A stretch of 27,727 bases of DNA from Clostridiales bacterium UBA7001 (lineage in GTDB: Bacteria; Bacillota; Clostridia; TANB77; CAG-508). Of the stretch, positions 16,643-23,205 are shown in pieces (within the stretch, counting starts at the first letter, position 1; every line of letters begins with the position of its first letter). A model generated the notes under the pieces. The model searched no databases. It was not told the DNA's origin and was given only the letters and a program-made list of their open reading frames with translations. The translations under genes and the position numbers were made by a program. Location: contig DJXP01000063.1 in assembly GCA_002449785.1 (NCBI GenBank), positions 1-27,727 on the forward strand. Direction: 5' to 3'.

Positions 16643-17136
16643 GGTACAGGGAGGATAAGTAACTTTTTAATCTGTTTTAGAAAGAGAGGTTTAATATGAA
16701 ACGGATTATCGCAATTCTTGTTGCACTTGCAATGTGCATCACTATGACAAATACTGCTTTTGCAGCGGAACTCGACACACCGGTCCAGGAAGAAGACATT
16801 GACGAGATGTATGACAGCAAGACAATTGTCATTCCCGCATACTCGTCTGTAACAACATCCAGTTTTTACATTCCTGATCCTTATTTTGCTTTTGAATCTA
16901 CAGGAAACACTTCTACTGGTGGTACTACCACGAACGGTTCTTATCTTGTAGAGCTCAAGCACGGCAGTGGGACACATGCCAGTCAAAATCTTAATATCGA
17001 TGGAGTTAATTATAAACTTGACTGGATTTCTGTTTATGCTGGAACGTATTACTTTAAGATCACAAATTACAGTAATACAGCAATCAGAGTTGTTCTGACT
17101 TATTATAGTTGGGCATAATTTTTTCCTCCCTGTACC
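16643..17136. repeat. 13-base inverted repeats flanking the secreted-protein gene
   Basis: GGTACAGGGAGGA (16643-16655) and its exact reverse complement (17124-17136) bracket the gene at 16696-17118. Immediately outside them are near-identical direct repeats, AAAAAATGGT (16630-16639) and AAAAGATGGT (17137-17146). Inside, base composition and codon use are clearly richer in G and C than in the neighbours. This looks like an inserted cassette. The alternative is a long-range 5'-3' RNA pairing that masks the GGGAGGA sequence. No transposase is present. Confidence 0.55.
16696..17118 (+). CDS. Small secreted protein of unknown function, horizontally acquired
   Basis: A 140-residue exported protein. 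The signal peptide is classical: MKRI, a hydrophobic core, then AFA before residue 24. The mature part has an acidic N-terminal stretch (EEDIDEMYDS), a Ser/Thr/Gly-rich middle (GNTSTGGTTTNGS) and a C-terminal region of alternating hydrophobic and aromatic residues (WISVYAGTYYFKITNYSN) that looks like a small beta-sandwich. No catalytic motif or cysteine pair is visible. The ATG at 16696 has GAGAGG at 16684-16689. Codons such as CTC, GGC, CCG and GAC set it apart from the AT-rich neighbours, and it lies between 13-base inverted repeats, so recent transfer is likely. It ends in a terminator shared with the convergent anti-sigma gene. Confidence 0.8.
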   Translation: MKRIIAILVALAMCITMTNTAFAAELDTPVQEEDIDEMYDSKTIVIPAYSSVTTSSFYIPDPYFAFESTGNTSTGGTTTNGSYLVELKHGSGTHASQNLNIDGVNYKLDWISVYAGTYYFKITNYSNTAIRVVLTYYSWA

Positions 17137-17170
17137 AAAAGATGGTTAGGCTGTAGCCTAACCATCTTTT
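17137..17170. terminator. Bidirectional terminator shared by convergent genes
   Basis: A perfect 15-base stem, AAAAGATGGTTAGGC / GCCTAACCATCTTTT, with a 4-base loop (TGTA). It terminates the plus-strand secreted-protein gene. The TAG stop codon of the minus-strand anti-sigma gene (17158-17160) lies inside the right arm. Confidence 0.85.
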
Positions 17171-18255
17171 CTATATAAATAAAAAATTAATACTTTATTC
17201 TCATTGTTTTTAATTATTAATTTAAAATTTTTGCTATTTGAATTATCTATAGGAAAATTTATCTTAATACTATTATGATTATAACTATAAAAATCATTAC
17301 AGTAATATACTTTTTTATCTTCATCCATAATATAAATATTATTTCTACTTACATTTACATTATCAATTAAAGAATCGTTAAATTCTAAATCTAGATTCAA
17401 GCGAAAATTTTTCTGCTTAATATTATAATTTTTTATCATTTTTTCAGAATTTATAGCATACATAATTTCATTATCTGTTTTTGTTTTTTCAACTGCTAAT
17501 TCATAGTTCCAATTATTAAATATATTTTTCTCGTCATCATCATCTTTTACTAATACAACTTGCAAAATATCTATATTTAATTTAGAATAATCAATAAATT
17601 CCTGATTTATTGAATAAAATCTAGCTAAAATAATTGTATTTTTTTTACTATTTTTCTTTAAAACAGATTGATACGAAACTCTTTTTTCATCTGTACTATA
17701 TATTACCTCACCATTTTCATTTGTTATAGTCATATCTTGTAAATAAATCCATTTAAACTCCTCTTCTGTTTGAACATTAAATGCAATATAAATACAAGTA
17801 CTATCTGCATATATATAATCCACCTTTATTCCAACTTCATCATGAACTATATAATCCATATCGACATTTTGATAATATCCATTCTCTATTGCTAAATCCA
17901 CACTTTTATCTTGGTTCGAAAAAATATGAGCTACAAAATCAGTAAAATTCTTTCCAAATGTTATTCCTGAAATAACAATGAAAAGTGAAAAAACAATCGC
18001 AAATTTTCTAAAAGATGAAAATCTTTTTTTTGAAGAACCAGAATTTTTATAAAAAATTCTTTTCAATCTATTGATTTTAGAATCGCAATTAATAGTGTTT
18101 GTATCTTCTTTCTCATATTCTTTATTCATCATTTTTACCAAATCATTTTTAAATTCATCACTCAAATGATCTTCAATTTTAATGTCACTTATTGTATGCT
18201 CAACATTTAATTTTTCTTCATTTGAGTTTATTTTTTCTTCACTTAGCTTACTCAA
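17158..18255 (-). CDS. Anti-sigma factor, DUF4179 type
   Basis: A single-pass membrane protein of about 365 residues, predicted to hold the adjacent ECF sigma factor inactive. The N-terminal 80 residues are charged and cytoplasmic. One membrane span follows (about 85-101, FAIVFSLFIVISGITFG), then an extracytoplasmic DUF4179-like region rich in Tyr, Asp and Asn. No zinc-binding HxxxCxxC anti-sigma motif is seen, as expected for this family. No ATG is available near the 5' end. I chose the TTG at 18255, 11 bases after GGAGG; a GTG at 18267 sits directly on that site. The reading frame overlaps the end of the sigma gene, so the two are translationally coupled. The stop codon lies in the shared terminator. 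Confidence 0.82.
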   Translation of the reverse strand: MSKLSEEKINSNEEKLNVEHTISDIKIEDHLSDEFKNDLVKMMNKEYEKEDTNTINCDSKINRLKRIFYKNSGSSKKRFSSFRKFAIVFSLFIVISGITFGKNFTDFVAHIFSNQDKSVDLAIENGYYQNVDMDYIVHDEVGIKVDYIYADSTCIYIAFNVQTEEEFKWIYLQDMTITNENGEVIYSTDEKRVSYQSVLKKNSKKNTIILARFYSINQEFIDYSKLNIDILQVVLVKDDDDEKNIFNNWNYELAVEKTKTDNEIMYAINSEKMIKNYNIKQKNFRLNLDLEFNDSLIDNVNVSRNNIYIMDEDKKVYYCNDFYSYNHNSIKINFPIDNSNSKNFKLIIKNNENKVLIFYLYRKDG

Positions 18256-18754
18256 CCTCTTTCTCACCTCCAGTTTTACTAACTTTTTTCAATGTTTCTC
18301 TTGCTCTTTTAAGTCTTGTTTTAACATTTGCTTCGCTAATACCCAGGAGTCTACTTATATCAGAAATTTTCAAGTCTTCTATATAAAACAATTCAAATAC
18401 ATTTCTATACTTTTTATTTAATTTATCTAATAACTCTCTACAAACTATCTTAATCATAAAATTATCTAAACTCTCAAAATCTTTACACTTTTCCAAAGAT
18501 ATATTTCTATTATGCCTTGCTGAACTCACTTCATTATTGCATAAATTAAGTGATACTCTTATTAGCCAGCGTTTAATGTGTTCTTCACTTTCAAATTCAC
18601 CCTTTTGCTTAATAAAATTAATGTATTTAATAAAAGTTTCTTGAACAATATCTTTTGCATCTTCCTCATTTCCTAAATATCTTTTAGAAACATTAAAAAT
18701 CATATCTGAATATTTTTCAACCAGATCTTGAAAATTATATTTTATTTTTTTCAT
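18248..18754 (-). CDS. ECF-type RNA polymerase sigma factor
   Basis: A 168-residue extracytoplasmic-function sigma factor. Region 2 (about 10-75) includes DMIFNVSKRYLGNEEDAKDI and the -10 recognition helix. Region 4 (about 103-158) carries the helix-turn-helix LKISDISRLLGISEANVKTR, which reads the -35 element. Region 3 is absent, as in all ECF factors. It is co-transcribed with, and overlaps, the DUF4179 anti-sigma gene, the usual pairing in Clostridia and Bacilli for envelope-stress or antimicrobial-peptide responses. The ATG at 18754 has GGAGG at 18768-18772, a long spacing of 13. The upstream region, shared with the divergent Spo0A-like gene, contains an AAAAAGTG motif. Confidence 0.92.
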   Translation of the reverse strand: MKKIKYNFQDLVEKYSDMIFNVSKRYLGNEEDAKDIVQETFIKYINFIKQKGEFESEEHIKRWLIRVSLNLCNNEVSSARHNRNISLEKCKDFESLDNFMIKIVCRELLDKLNKKYRNVFELFYIEDLKISDISRLLGISEANVKTRLKRARETLKKVSKTGGEKEVE

Positions 18755-18812
18755 ATTATATAAAATGCCTCCATTTGAATATTGGTAATATATAACTTAA
18801 AAAAATTTTAAA

Positions 18813-18830
18813 TTTTTTGTCACTTTTTGA
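18813..18830. promoter_or_regulatory. Spo0A-box-like motif between the sigma factor and Spo0A-like genes
   Basis: On the minus strand TCAAAAAGTGACAAAAAA, which contains TGACAAA (one mismatch to the TGNCGAA Spo0A box) and is the fifth copy of the motif found at 16280-16531. It lies in the 112-base divergent gap. No clear -35/-10 pair was found here for either gene. Confidence 0.4.
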
Positions 18831-18866
18831 TTTCCTAAATTGTTTTATAAGTAGGAGGTTATAAAA

Positions 18867-19532
18867 ATGCTAAAATATTTAATTTATAATAATAATTTAG
18901 AACAAGTTAAAGTTATTTGTAACAGTATTATTAATTCATTTGAAAATATGCAATTAATTGGGATAGCTACTACTGAGTCTGAACTAGTATCTTTACAAAA
19001 AAACACTCAAATAAATATAGTAATATTTGATTATGATAATATAGATAACAAAAAAATTATGAATTTGTTAGAGTCTTTTAATATAAAAATAGTTTTCTAT
19101 AATAATTTAATTAATTTAAGAAATGACAAATATTCTTTATATATTAATAAAAGTAGTAGTTTATATACAATTAAGAAAAAAATTAAAAATTTTATTATGA
19201 AAATTGATAATTATTATGTTTATCAAAAAATATATAATATCTTAAAAGATATGAATTTTAATTTTAAATTAAATGGTACATTCTATTTAATAAAATGTAT
19301 TACATATTCATATTTGAATAGAGACAAATATGTATCTGAGAATCTTGAAAAAAATGTATATCCTCAAATTGCAAAACAATTTCAAGTTCCCGTTACTACA
19401 ATAAAATGGTCTGTTATTAGAGCTATTAATGATGTAAATTATTCTACAAATAATATTTCAAATATTTGCAGTTACCAAAATAAAATAACTCCAAAGTCTT
19501 TAATTAATGAAATAATAAACTGTCTGAATTAA
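18867..19532 (+). CDS. Divergent Spo0A-like transcription regulator with a degenerate receiver
   Basis: A 221-residue protein. The C-terminal half (about 118-220) aligns by eye with the Spo0A DNA-binding domain: NILKDMNF, then YLIKCITYSYLNRD, and the recognition region NVYPQIAKQFQVPVTTIKWS, then VIRAINDV, matching the Spo0A pattern LYPKIAKKF...V.RAIRHAIE. The N-terminal 110 residues look like a receiver. The strand-1 Asp pair that binds Mg2+ is replaced by Asn (residues 8-10, YNNN). Candidate phospho-Asp residues remain at 55/57 (IFDYD) and a Lys at 95. It may therefore act without phosphorylation. The ATG at 18867 follows AGGAGG (18853-18858). The gene is divergent from the sigma factor operon and extremely AT-rich. 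It is not the main Spo0A, which should be better conserved. Confidence 0.75.
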   Translation: MLKYLIYNNNLEQVKVICNSIINSFENMQLIGIATTESELVSLQKNTQINIVIFDYDNIDNKKIMNLLESFNIKIVFYNNLINLRNDKYSLYINKSSSLYTIKKKIKNFIMKIDNYYVYQKIYNILKDMNFNFKLNGTFYLIKCITYSYLNRDKYVSENLEKNVYPQIAKQFQVPVTTIKWSVIRAINDVNYSTNNISNICSYQNKITPKSLINEIINCLN

Positions 19533-19592
19533 CTCAATTATATTATTTATAAAATATTAGTAATTTTTTTGTATTCATATAAAAACAGCAAA

Positions 19593-19629
19593 AAAATAAG
19601 CAACAAATATATTATTTGTTGCTTATTTT
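19593..19629. terminator. Bidirectional terminator between convergent genes
   Basis: A perfect 16-base stem, AAAATAAGCAACAAAT / ATTTGTTGCTTATTTT, with a 5-base loop. On the minus strand it runs into a T stretch (TTTTTTTGCTG), serving the redox operon. On the plus strand it ends the Spo0A-like gene. Confidence 0.85.
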
Positions 19630-19641
19630 AAGTATTTACTT

Positions 19642-20745
19642 TTAGTCACTAAAATCATTATCTATTATTATAGAATAATTATATTTAGGGTATTTCTCTT
19701 TAAGCTTATTTATTATTTCATTTTTTATTCTTTCAGTTTCTTTTTCTTCAAAGTCTATAATTAAATCAAACATAACTGTTTTATTTAAATCATCAATATA
19801 AAATCCATGCATTTGTAAAATTGAATCATAATCTTTTATAATAGATTCTATAGATTTTTTTATTTCAAGTGAATCTTTACTTCTTGTATTAGATGCATAT
19901 ACGCCAAGTGTTAAAATAATTCCAAACTCTTTATAAATCTTTGTTTCAATTGTTCTAGTTAATACATGAATATCTTTTGCAGTTATTTCGTCTGGAACCT
20001 CTATATGTGCTGATCCCATAACATCATTTGGTCCGTAATTATGTAAAATAAGGTCATAAGTACCATTTACATTATCAAATTGATTAATAGTATCTTTAAT
20101 GTTTTTTGCCAGATCTTGGTCAATTCTAGTACCTATCATATTATCAATAGTTTCTTTTAATATTTCTATACTAGATTTAATAATTATTATTGCAATAATA
20201 ATTCCTAAAAAACCTTCTATGTTTAAATTCCATATAATACTTATAATTCCTGCTACTAAAGTTGAAAATGATAAAATTGCATCAAAAAACGCATCAGTTC
20301 CTGAAGCTTTTAAACTAGACGAATTAACTTTATCGCCAACATTTTTCACGTATTTGCCGAAAACAAATTTTGTAATAACTGTTGCAGAAATAATTATTAA
20401 TGAAATAACAGTATAATTAGTTTCTTCTGGAGAAATTATTTTTAGTACTGATTCTTTAAATGAAGTTAATCCAGCAACTAACACGATTACTGCGATTATA
20501 ACAGAAGCAAAATATTCAATTCTTCCATGACCATATGGATGTTTTTTATCTGGTGCTTTTCTTGCGAGCTTTGTTCCAATAATTGTTATTATAGATGAAA
20601 GTGCATCACTCAAATTATTAACTGCATCTAAAATAATAGCTATAGAATTTGCAAATAGTCCAATTATAGCTTTAAAAATAACCAAAATAATATTAACTAC
20701 TATTCCTTTTATACTAGTATTAATAATAATTTTATCTCTTTCCAT
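19642..20745 (-). CDS. Cation diffusion facilitator family efflux protein
   Basis: A 367-residue membrane transporter that exports a divalent metal in exchange for protons. Membrane spans are visible near 14-32, 33-58, 80-98, 112-132, 155-172 and 175-192, followed by the cytoplasmic metal-sensing domain. The transport site differs from zinc exporters: the second helix has D40-A-V-N43-N-L-S-D47 where zinc carriers have His at 43, and the fifth has D151-A-F-F-D155 instead of HxxxD. An Asn/Asp-only site points to manganese or iron. KHPYGHGRIEYFAS (68-81) is the conserved loop. It is last in the redox operon, 65 bases after thioredoxin, so metal export during peroxide stress is plausible. The ribosome site is weak (GAAAG). 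Confidence 0.9.
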   Translation of the reverse strand: MERDKIIINTSIKGIVVNIILVIFKAIIGLFANSIAIILDAVNNLSDALSSIITIIGTKLARKAPDKKHPYGHGRIEYFASVIIAVIVLVAGLTSFKESVLKIISPEETNYTVISLIIISATVITKFVFGKYVKNVGDKVNSSSLKASGTDAFFDAILSFSTLVAGIISIIWNLNIEGFLGIIIAIIIIKSSIEILKETIDNMIGTRIDQDLAKNIKDTINQFDNVNGTYDLILHNYGPNDVMGSAHIEVPDEITAKDIHVLTRTIETKIYKEFGIILTLGVYASNTRSKDSLEIKKSIESIIKDYDSILQMHGFYIDDLNKTVMFDLIIDFEEKETERIKNEIINKLKEKYPKYNYSIIIDNDFSD

Positions 20746-20772
20746 ATTTTTTCTACTTTCTTATATTTATAA

Positions 20773-20796
20773 AAGTGGACTAATTATAATCCACTT
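20773..20796 (-). terminator. Small hairpin between trx and the CDF gene
   Basis: A 7-base stem, AAGTGGA (20773-20779) / TCCACTT (20790-20796), with a 10-base loop. On the minus strand it is followed by TTTTATAAATATAAG. It is probably a partial terminator that lowers expression of the last gene of the operon. Confidence 0.45.
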
Positions 20797-20810
20797 CATA
20801 ATTAATTATA

Positions 20811-21125
20811 TTACTCATTAACAGCATTTATGATTTCATTTTTGTCAGTCACACCAACAAATGTTTTTGTCACTTCTCCATCTTTTATAATCATAATAGT
20901 TGGAATACTCATTATTCCATATTTTTCAGCCAAGTTCATATTTTCATCAGAATTTACTTTTCCAACTTTTGCTTTATCTCCAAGTTCATAAGCAATTTCT
21001 TCTATAATTGGTGACATCATTTTACAAGGTCCACACCAATCTGCATAAAAATCCAATATAACTGGCTTATCAGACTTTAATACTTCATTTTCAAAATTTT
21101 CCTCTGTAAATTTTAATACACTCAT
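20811..21125 (-). CDS. trxA: Thioredoxin
   Basis: A small cytoplasmic disulfide reductase of 104 residues, the family's normal length. The active site DFYADWCGPCKMM has Cys31 and Cys34, and the cis-proline loop is SIPT. It would be reduced by the flavoenzyme encoded 69 bases upstream and in turn reduce the glutathione-peroxidase-like enzyme of the same operon. The ATG at 21125 has GAGGT 7 bases upstream. The gap before it contains a small stem (CCATTAA / TTAATGG) of unknown significance. Confidence 0.97.
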   Translation of the reverse strand: MSVLKFTEENFENEVLKSDKPVILDFYADWCGPCKMMSPIIEEIAYELGDKAKVGKVNSDENMNLAEKYGIMSIPTIMIIKDGEVTKTFVGVTDKNEIINAVNE

Positions 21126-21194
21126 TTTAATACCTCATATAAATAAATTTATATTTTCCTTTCTCCATTAATTTTATGGTTTAATGGCACCATA

Positions 21195-22049
21195 TTATTT
21201 ATTTTTTAAATAACTTACAATAGCAAGCCCCGCTTCTGCTCCTTCATGAACAGCTTTGGCGACTTGTAAAAGTCCTCCTGTTGAATTTCCACATGAATAT
21301 AGTCCATCTATATTTGTTTTCATATTTTTATCTACAATTATATTATCATTTTGAGTTAAAACTCCTAGTTTTTTAGCAAAGTCACTTCCACCAGCTTCTC
21401 CTAAAGCAACAAATATGCCGTCTATTTCAAGATTAGTTCCATCCTCAAACTCTATTTGCCTTACTCTTGTATCTCCTTTTATTTCTTTTATTTTCTTGTT
21501 ATTAACTTCAAAAGTAGTTTCAGTTAAAAGTTCTAAACCATTTGTTAGAATAGTAATACTATTTACAATATTTTTTAAATCTTCAGCTTCACTTACAGCA
21601 TATTTTCCATTACCAATAACTACAACATTTTTCTTTCTATAGAAAAATCCATCACAAATAGCACAATAGCTAATTCCTTTACCATCAAATTCATCTACAC
21701 CTTTTATATTAGGTTTTAATTTTTTATTTCCAGTAGCTAAAACGCATGTACTTCCTTCATATTTATTTTCTGTTGTAGTAATCTCAAAATTTTCATTTAT
21801 TTTTTCAATATTTAAGACTTCTTCATTTTTAACTTCGATTCCTAAATTCTTAGCTTGATTAATTCCAGCATTATACAAATCTTCACCACTAATACCATTT
21901 TCAAAGCCATAATAATTTTCAATCATAGTTGCTTTTTCTAAATTTGATATTCCATGATAAAGAATAAGTACATTTAAATTTGCTCTTTTAGCATATATTC
22001 CGGCTGATATTCCTGCAGGTCCAGCTCCTATAATTATTACATCATACAT
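21195..22049 (-). CDS. Thioredoxin reductase, ferredoxin-linked (FFTR-like) type
   Basis: A flavoenzyme of 284 residues that reduces thioredoxin. The FAD site IIGAGPAGISAGIYA is at 6-20, the redox Cys129-Ala-Ile-Cys132 in YCAICDG, and the C-terminal FAD motif is DGLYSCGNSTGG. Two features of NADPH-dependent enzymes are missing: the second dinucleotide motif reads VIGNGKYAVSEA instead of GGGNSAxEEA, and the HRRxxxR sequence that grips the NADPH 2'-phosphate is replaced by TNGLELL (169-175). The chain is also shorter than the usual 305-320. The same losses define the ferredoxin-dependent flavin thioredoxin reductase described in Clostridium acetobutylicum, so ferredoxin is the likely electron donor. 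The ATG at 22049 has AAGGAT; ohrR ends 16 bases upstream. Confidence 0.88.
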   Translation of the reverse strand: MYDVIIIGAGPAGISAGIYAKRANLNVLILYHGISNLEKATMIENYYGFENGISGEDLYNAGINQAKNLGIEVKNEEVLNIEKINENFEITTTENKYEGSTCVLATGNKKLKPNIKGVDEFDGKGISYCAICDGFFYRKKNVVVIGNGKYAVSEAEDLKNIVNSITILTNGLELLTETTFEVNNKKIKEIKGDTRVRQIEFEDGTNLEIDGIFVALGEAGGSDFAKKLGVLTQNDNIIVDKNMKTNIDGLYSCGNSTGGLLQVAKAVHEGAEAGLAIVSYLKNK

Positions 22050-22065
22050 ATTAAATCTATCCTTT

Positions 22066-22491
22066 TTATTCTTTATTATCTAATATTTTATACAACAATT
22101 TATATAATTGTAAAGCTTCATCTTTAGACAAATTTATACATTTTCCTATTTCATTTGGTACATTTTGAACTTTATCCATTAATTTTATGCCTTTTTCAGT
22201 TAATAATAGTTTTAAATTTCGTTCATCTAAATCTGATCTAGTTCTTTTAATAAAATTTTTACTTTCTAGCTTTTTTAATACTGGAGTTAATGTACCAGAA
22301 TCCAAATATAGCCTATCACCTAAATTTTTTACATTTATTTCTTTTTCTTCCCACATTACCATCATTACAATATATTGTGTATAAGTTAAATCAAATTTAT
22401 CTAATATAGACTTATATTTTTTTACTATTTCTTTTGAACATGCATATAGTGGAAAACATAATTGATTTTCTAATTTCAAATTATCTTTCAT
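22066..22491 (-). CDS. ohrR: OhrR-like peroxide-sensing MarR-family repressor
   Basis: A winged-helix repressor of 141 residues. The opening LKLENQLCFPLYACSKEIVK is almost identical to Bacillus subtilis OhrR around its reactive Cys15 (here Cys12), and the DNA-binding segment LYLDSGTLTPVLKKLE is the family's recognition helix. Oxidation of the cysteine by organic hydroperoxide or hypochlorite releases DNA in known members. The gene is second in the operon, 20 bases after the peroxidase and 16 before the thioredoxin reductase, so it probably represses its own operon through the repeats at 23120-23155. No ohrA gene is present; here the regulated peroxidase is a glutathione-peroxidase homologue. 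Confidence 0.9.
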   Translation of the reverse strand: MKDNLKLENQLCFPLYACSKEIVKKYKSILDKFDLTYTQYIVMMVMWEEKEINVKNLGDRLYLDSGTLTPVLKKLESKNFIKRTRSDLDERNLKLLLTEKGIKLMDKVQNVPNEIGKCINLSKDEALQLYKLLYKILDNKE

Positions 22492-22511
22492 TTTAATATT
22501 CCTTTAAATAA

Positions 22512-23054
22512 TTATCCTAATAATTCCTCAATTTTTTGTTCTATTTTTTCCGGTGTTACAGTAGATTCAAATCTTTCAATAACATTTCCATTTTGATCTA
22601 CTAAAAATTTAGTAAAATTCCATTTTATATTACTATTATTTTTATAATCTGAATCCATTGCTTTAACAACAGGAATTAATATTTTTCCTTGCAAACCTGG
22701 AAAACCTTCAAAACCTTTTTGCTCTTTTAAATATTTAAATAATGGACTTTCATTTTCTCCATTAACATCAACTTTTTTATATTGTTCAAATGTTGTATGA
22801 TATTTAAATGTACAAAACTCATGAATTTCATCATCAGTTCCAGGTGCCTGATTTCCAAATTGATTACAAGGGAAATCTAATATTTCTAATCCTTTTTCAT
22901 GATATTTTTCGTACATTTTTTCTAATCCTTCATATTGAGGAGTAAAACCACATCCTGTTGCTGTATTTACTATTAGCATAACTTTACCTTTAAATTTTTC
23001 TAAACTAACCTCTTCATTATTTCTATTTAATACTTTTATGTCATATATACTCAT
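22512..23054 (-). CDS. Glutathione peroxidase family (thioredoxin-dependent) peroxidase
   Basis: Reduces hydroperoxides in the cytoplasm. The 180 residues include the family signature NTATGCGFTPQY with peroxidatic Cys35 (Cys rather than selenocysteine), FPCNQFGNQAPG with Gln69, and WNFTKFLVD with Trp145 and Asn146. Cys81 (EFCTFKY) fits the position of the resolving cysteine in Cys-type enzymes, which use thioredoxin rather than glutathione. The thioredoxin and its reductase in the same operon support this. It is similar to the family of B. subtilis BsaA. The gene is first in the operon, with an AGGAG site before the ATG at 23054 and an OhrR-like operator upstream. Confidence 0.95.
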   Translation of the reverse strand: MSIYDIKVLNRNNEEVSLEKFKGKVMLIVNTATGCGFTPQYEGLEKMYEKYHEKGLEILDFPCNQFGNQAPGTDDEIHEFCTFKYHTTFEQYKKVDVNGENESPLFKYLKEQKGFEGFPGLQGKILIPVVKAMDSDYKNNSNIKWNFTKFLVDQNGNVIERFESTVTPEKIEQKIEELLG

Positions 23055-23119
23055 AAAAAAACTCCTATTAATTTATTATACACAAAAATAGTTATTATAT
23101 AAAAAGTATTCAAGTTTCA

Positions 23120-23171
23120 CAAAATTAAATTGTGTACAATGTAATTATATACAATATTTTATTTTTGTCAA
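23120..23171 (-). promoter_or_regulatory. Promoter and OhrR-like operator of the redox operon
   Basis: Minus strand: TTGACA (23166-23171), a 16-base spacer, TATAAT (23144-23149). Over and after the -10 box lie repeated half-sites: ATTGTATATAAT (complement of 23144-23155), ATTGTACACAAT (complement of 23129-23140, nearly palindromic) and ACAATTTAATTTTG (complement of 23120-23133). The last resembles the TACAATT-AATTGTA element bound by B. subtilis OhrR. Repression by the operon's own OhrR is inferred. Confidence 0.65.
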
Positions 23172-23177
23172 TAAAAA

Positions 23178-23205
23178 AATAGATGTTTATTTAAAAACAC
23201 CTATT
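23178..23205 (-). terminator. Terminator after malQ
   Basis: On the minus strand AATAGGTGTTT pairs with AAACATCTATT (one G-U pair) around a 6-base loop, then a T run. It overlaps the malQ stop codon and ends next to the -35 box of the redox operon. Confidence 0.75.

Noticed and set aside
16579..16986. 135-codon minus-strand ORF opposite the secreted-protein gene
   Set aside because: It is a shadow created by the GC-richer cassette; no ribosome site, and it crosses the leader of the plus-strand gene, which has a clear signal peptide.
15343..17118. Agr-type quorum-sensing locus (GHKL kinase plus secreted peptide)
   Set aside because: The secreted product is a 140-residue protein with a standard signal peptide, not an AgrD-like precursor, and there is no AgrB peptidase or LytTR regulator.
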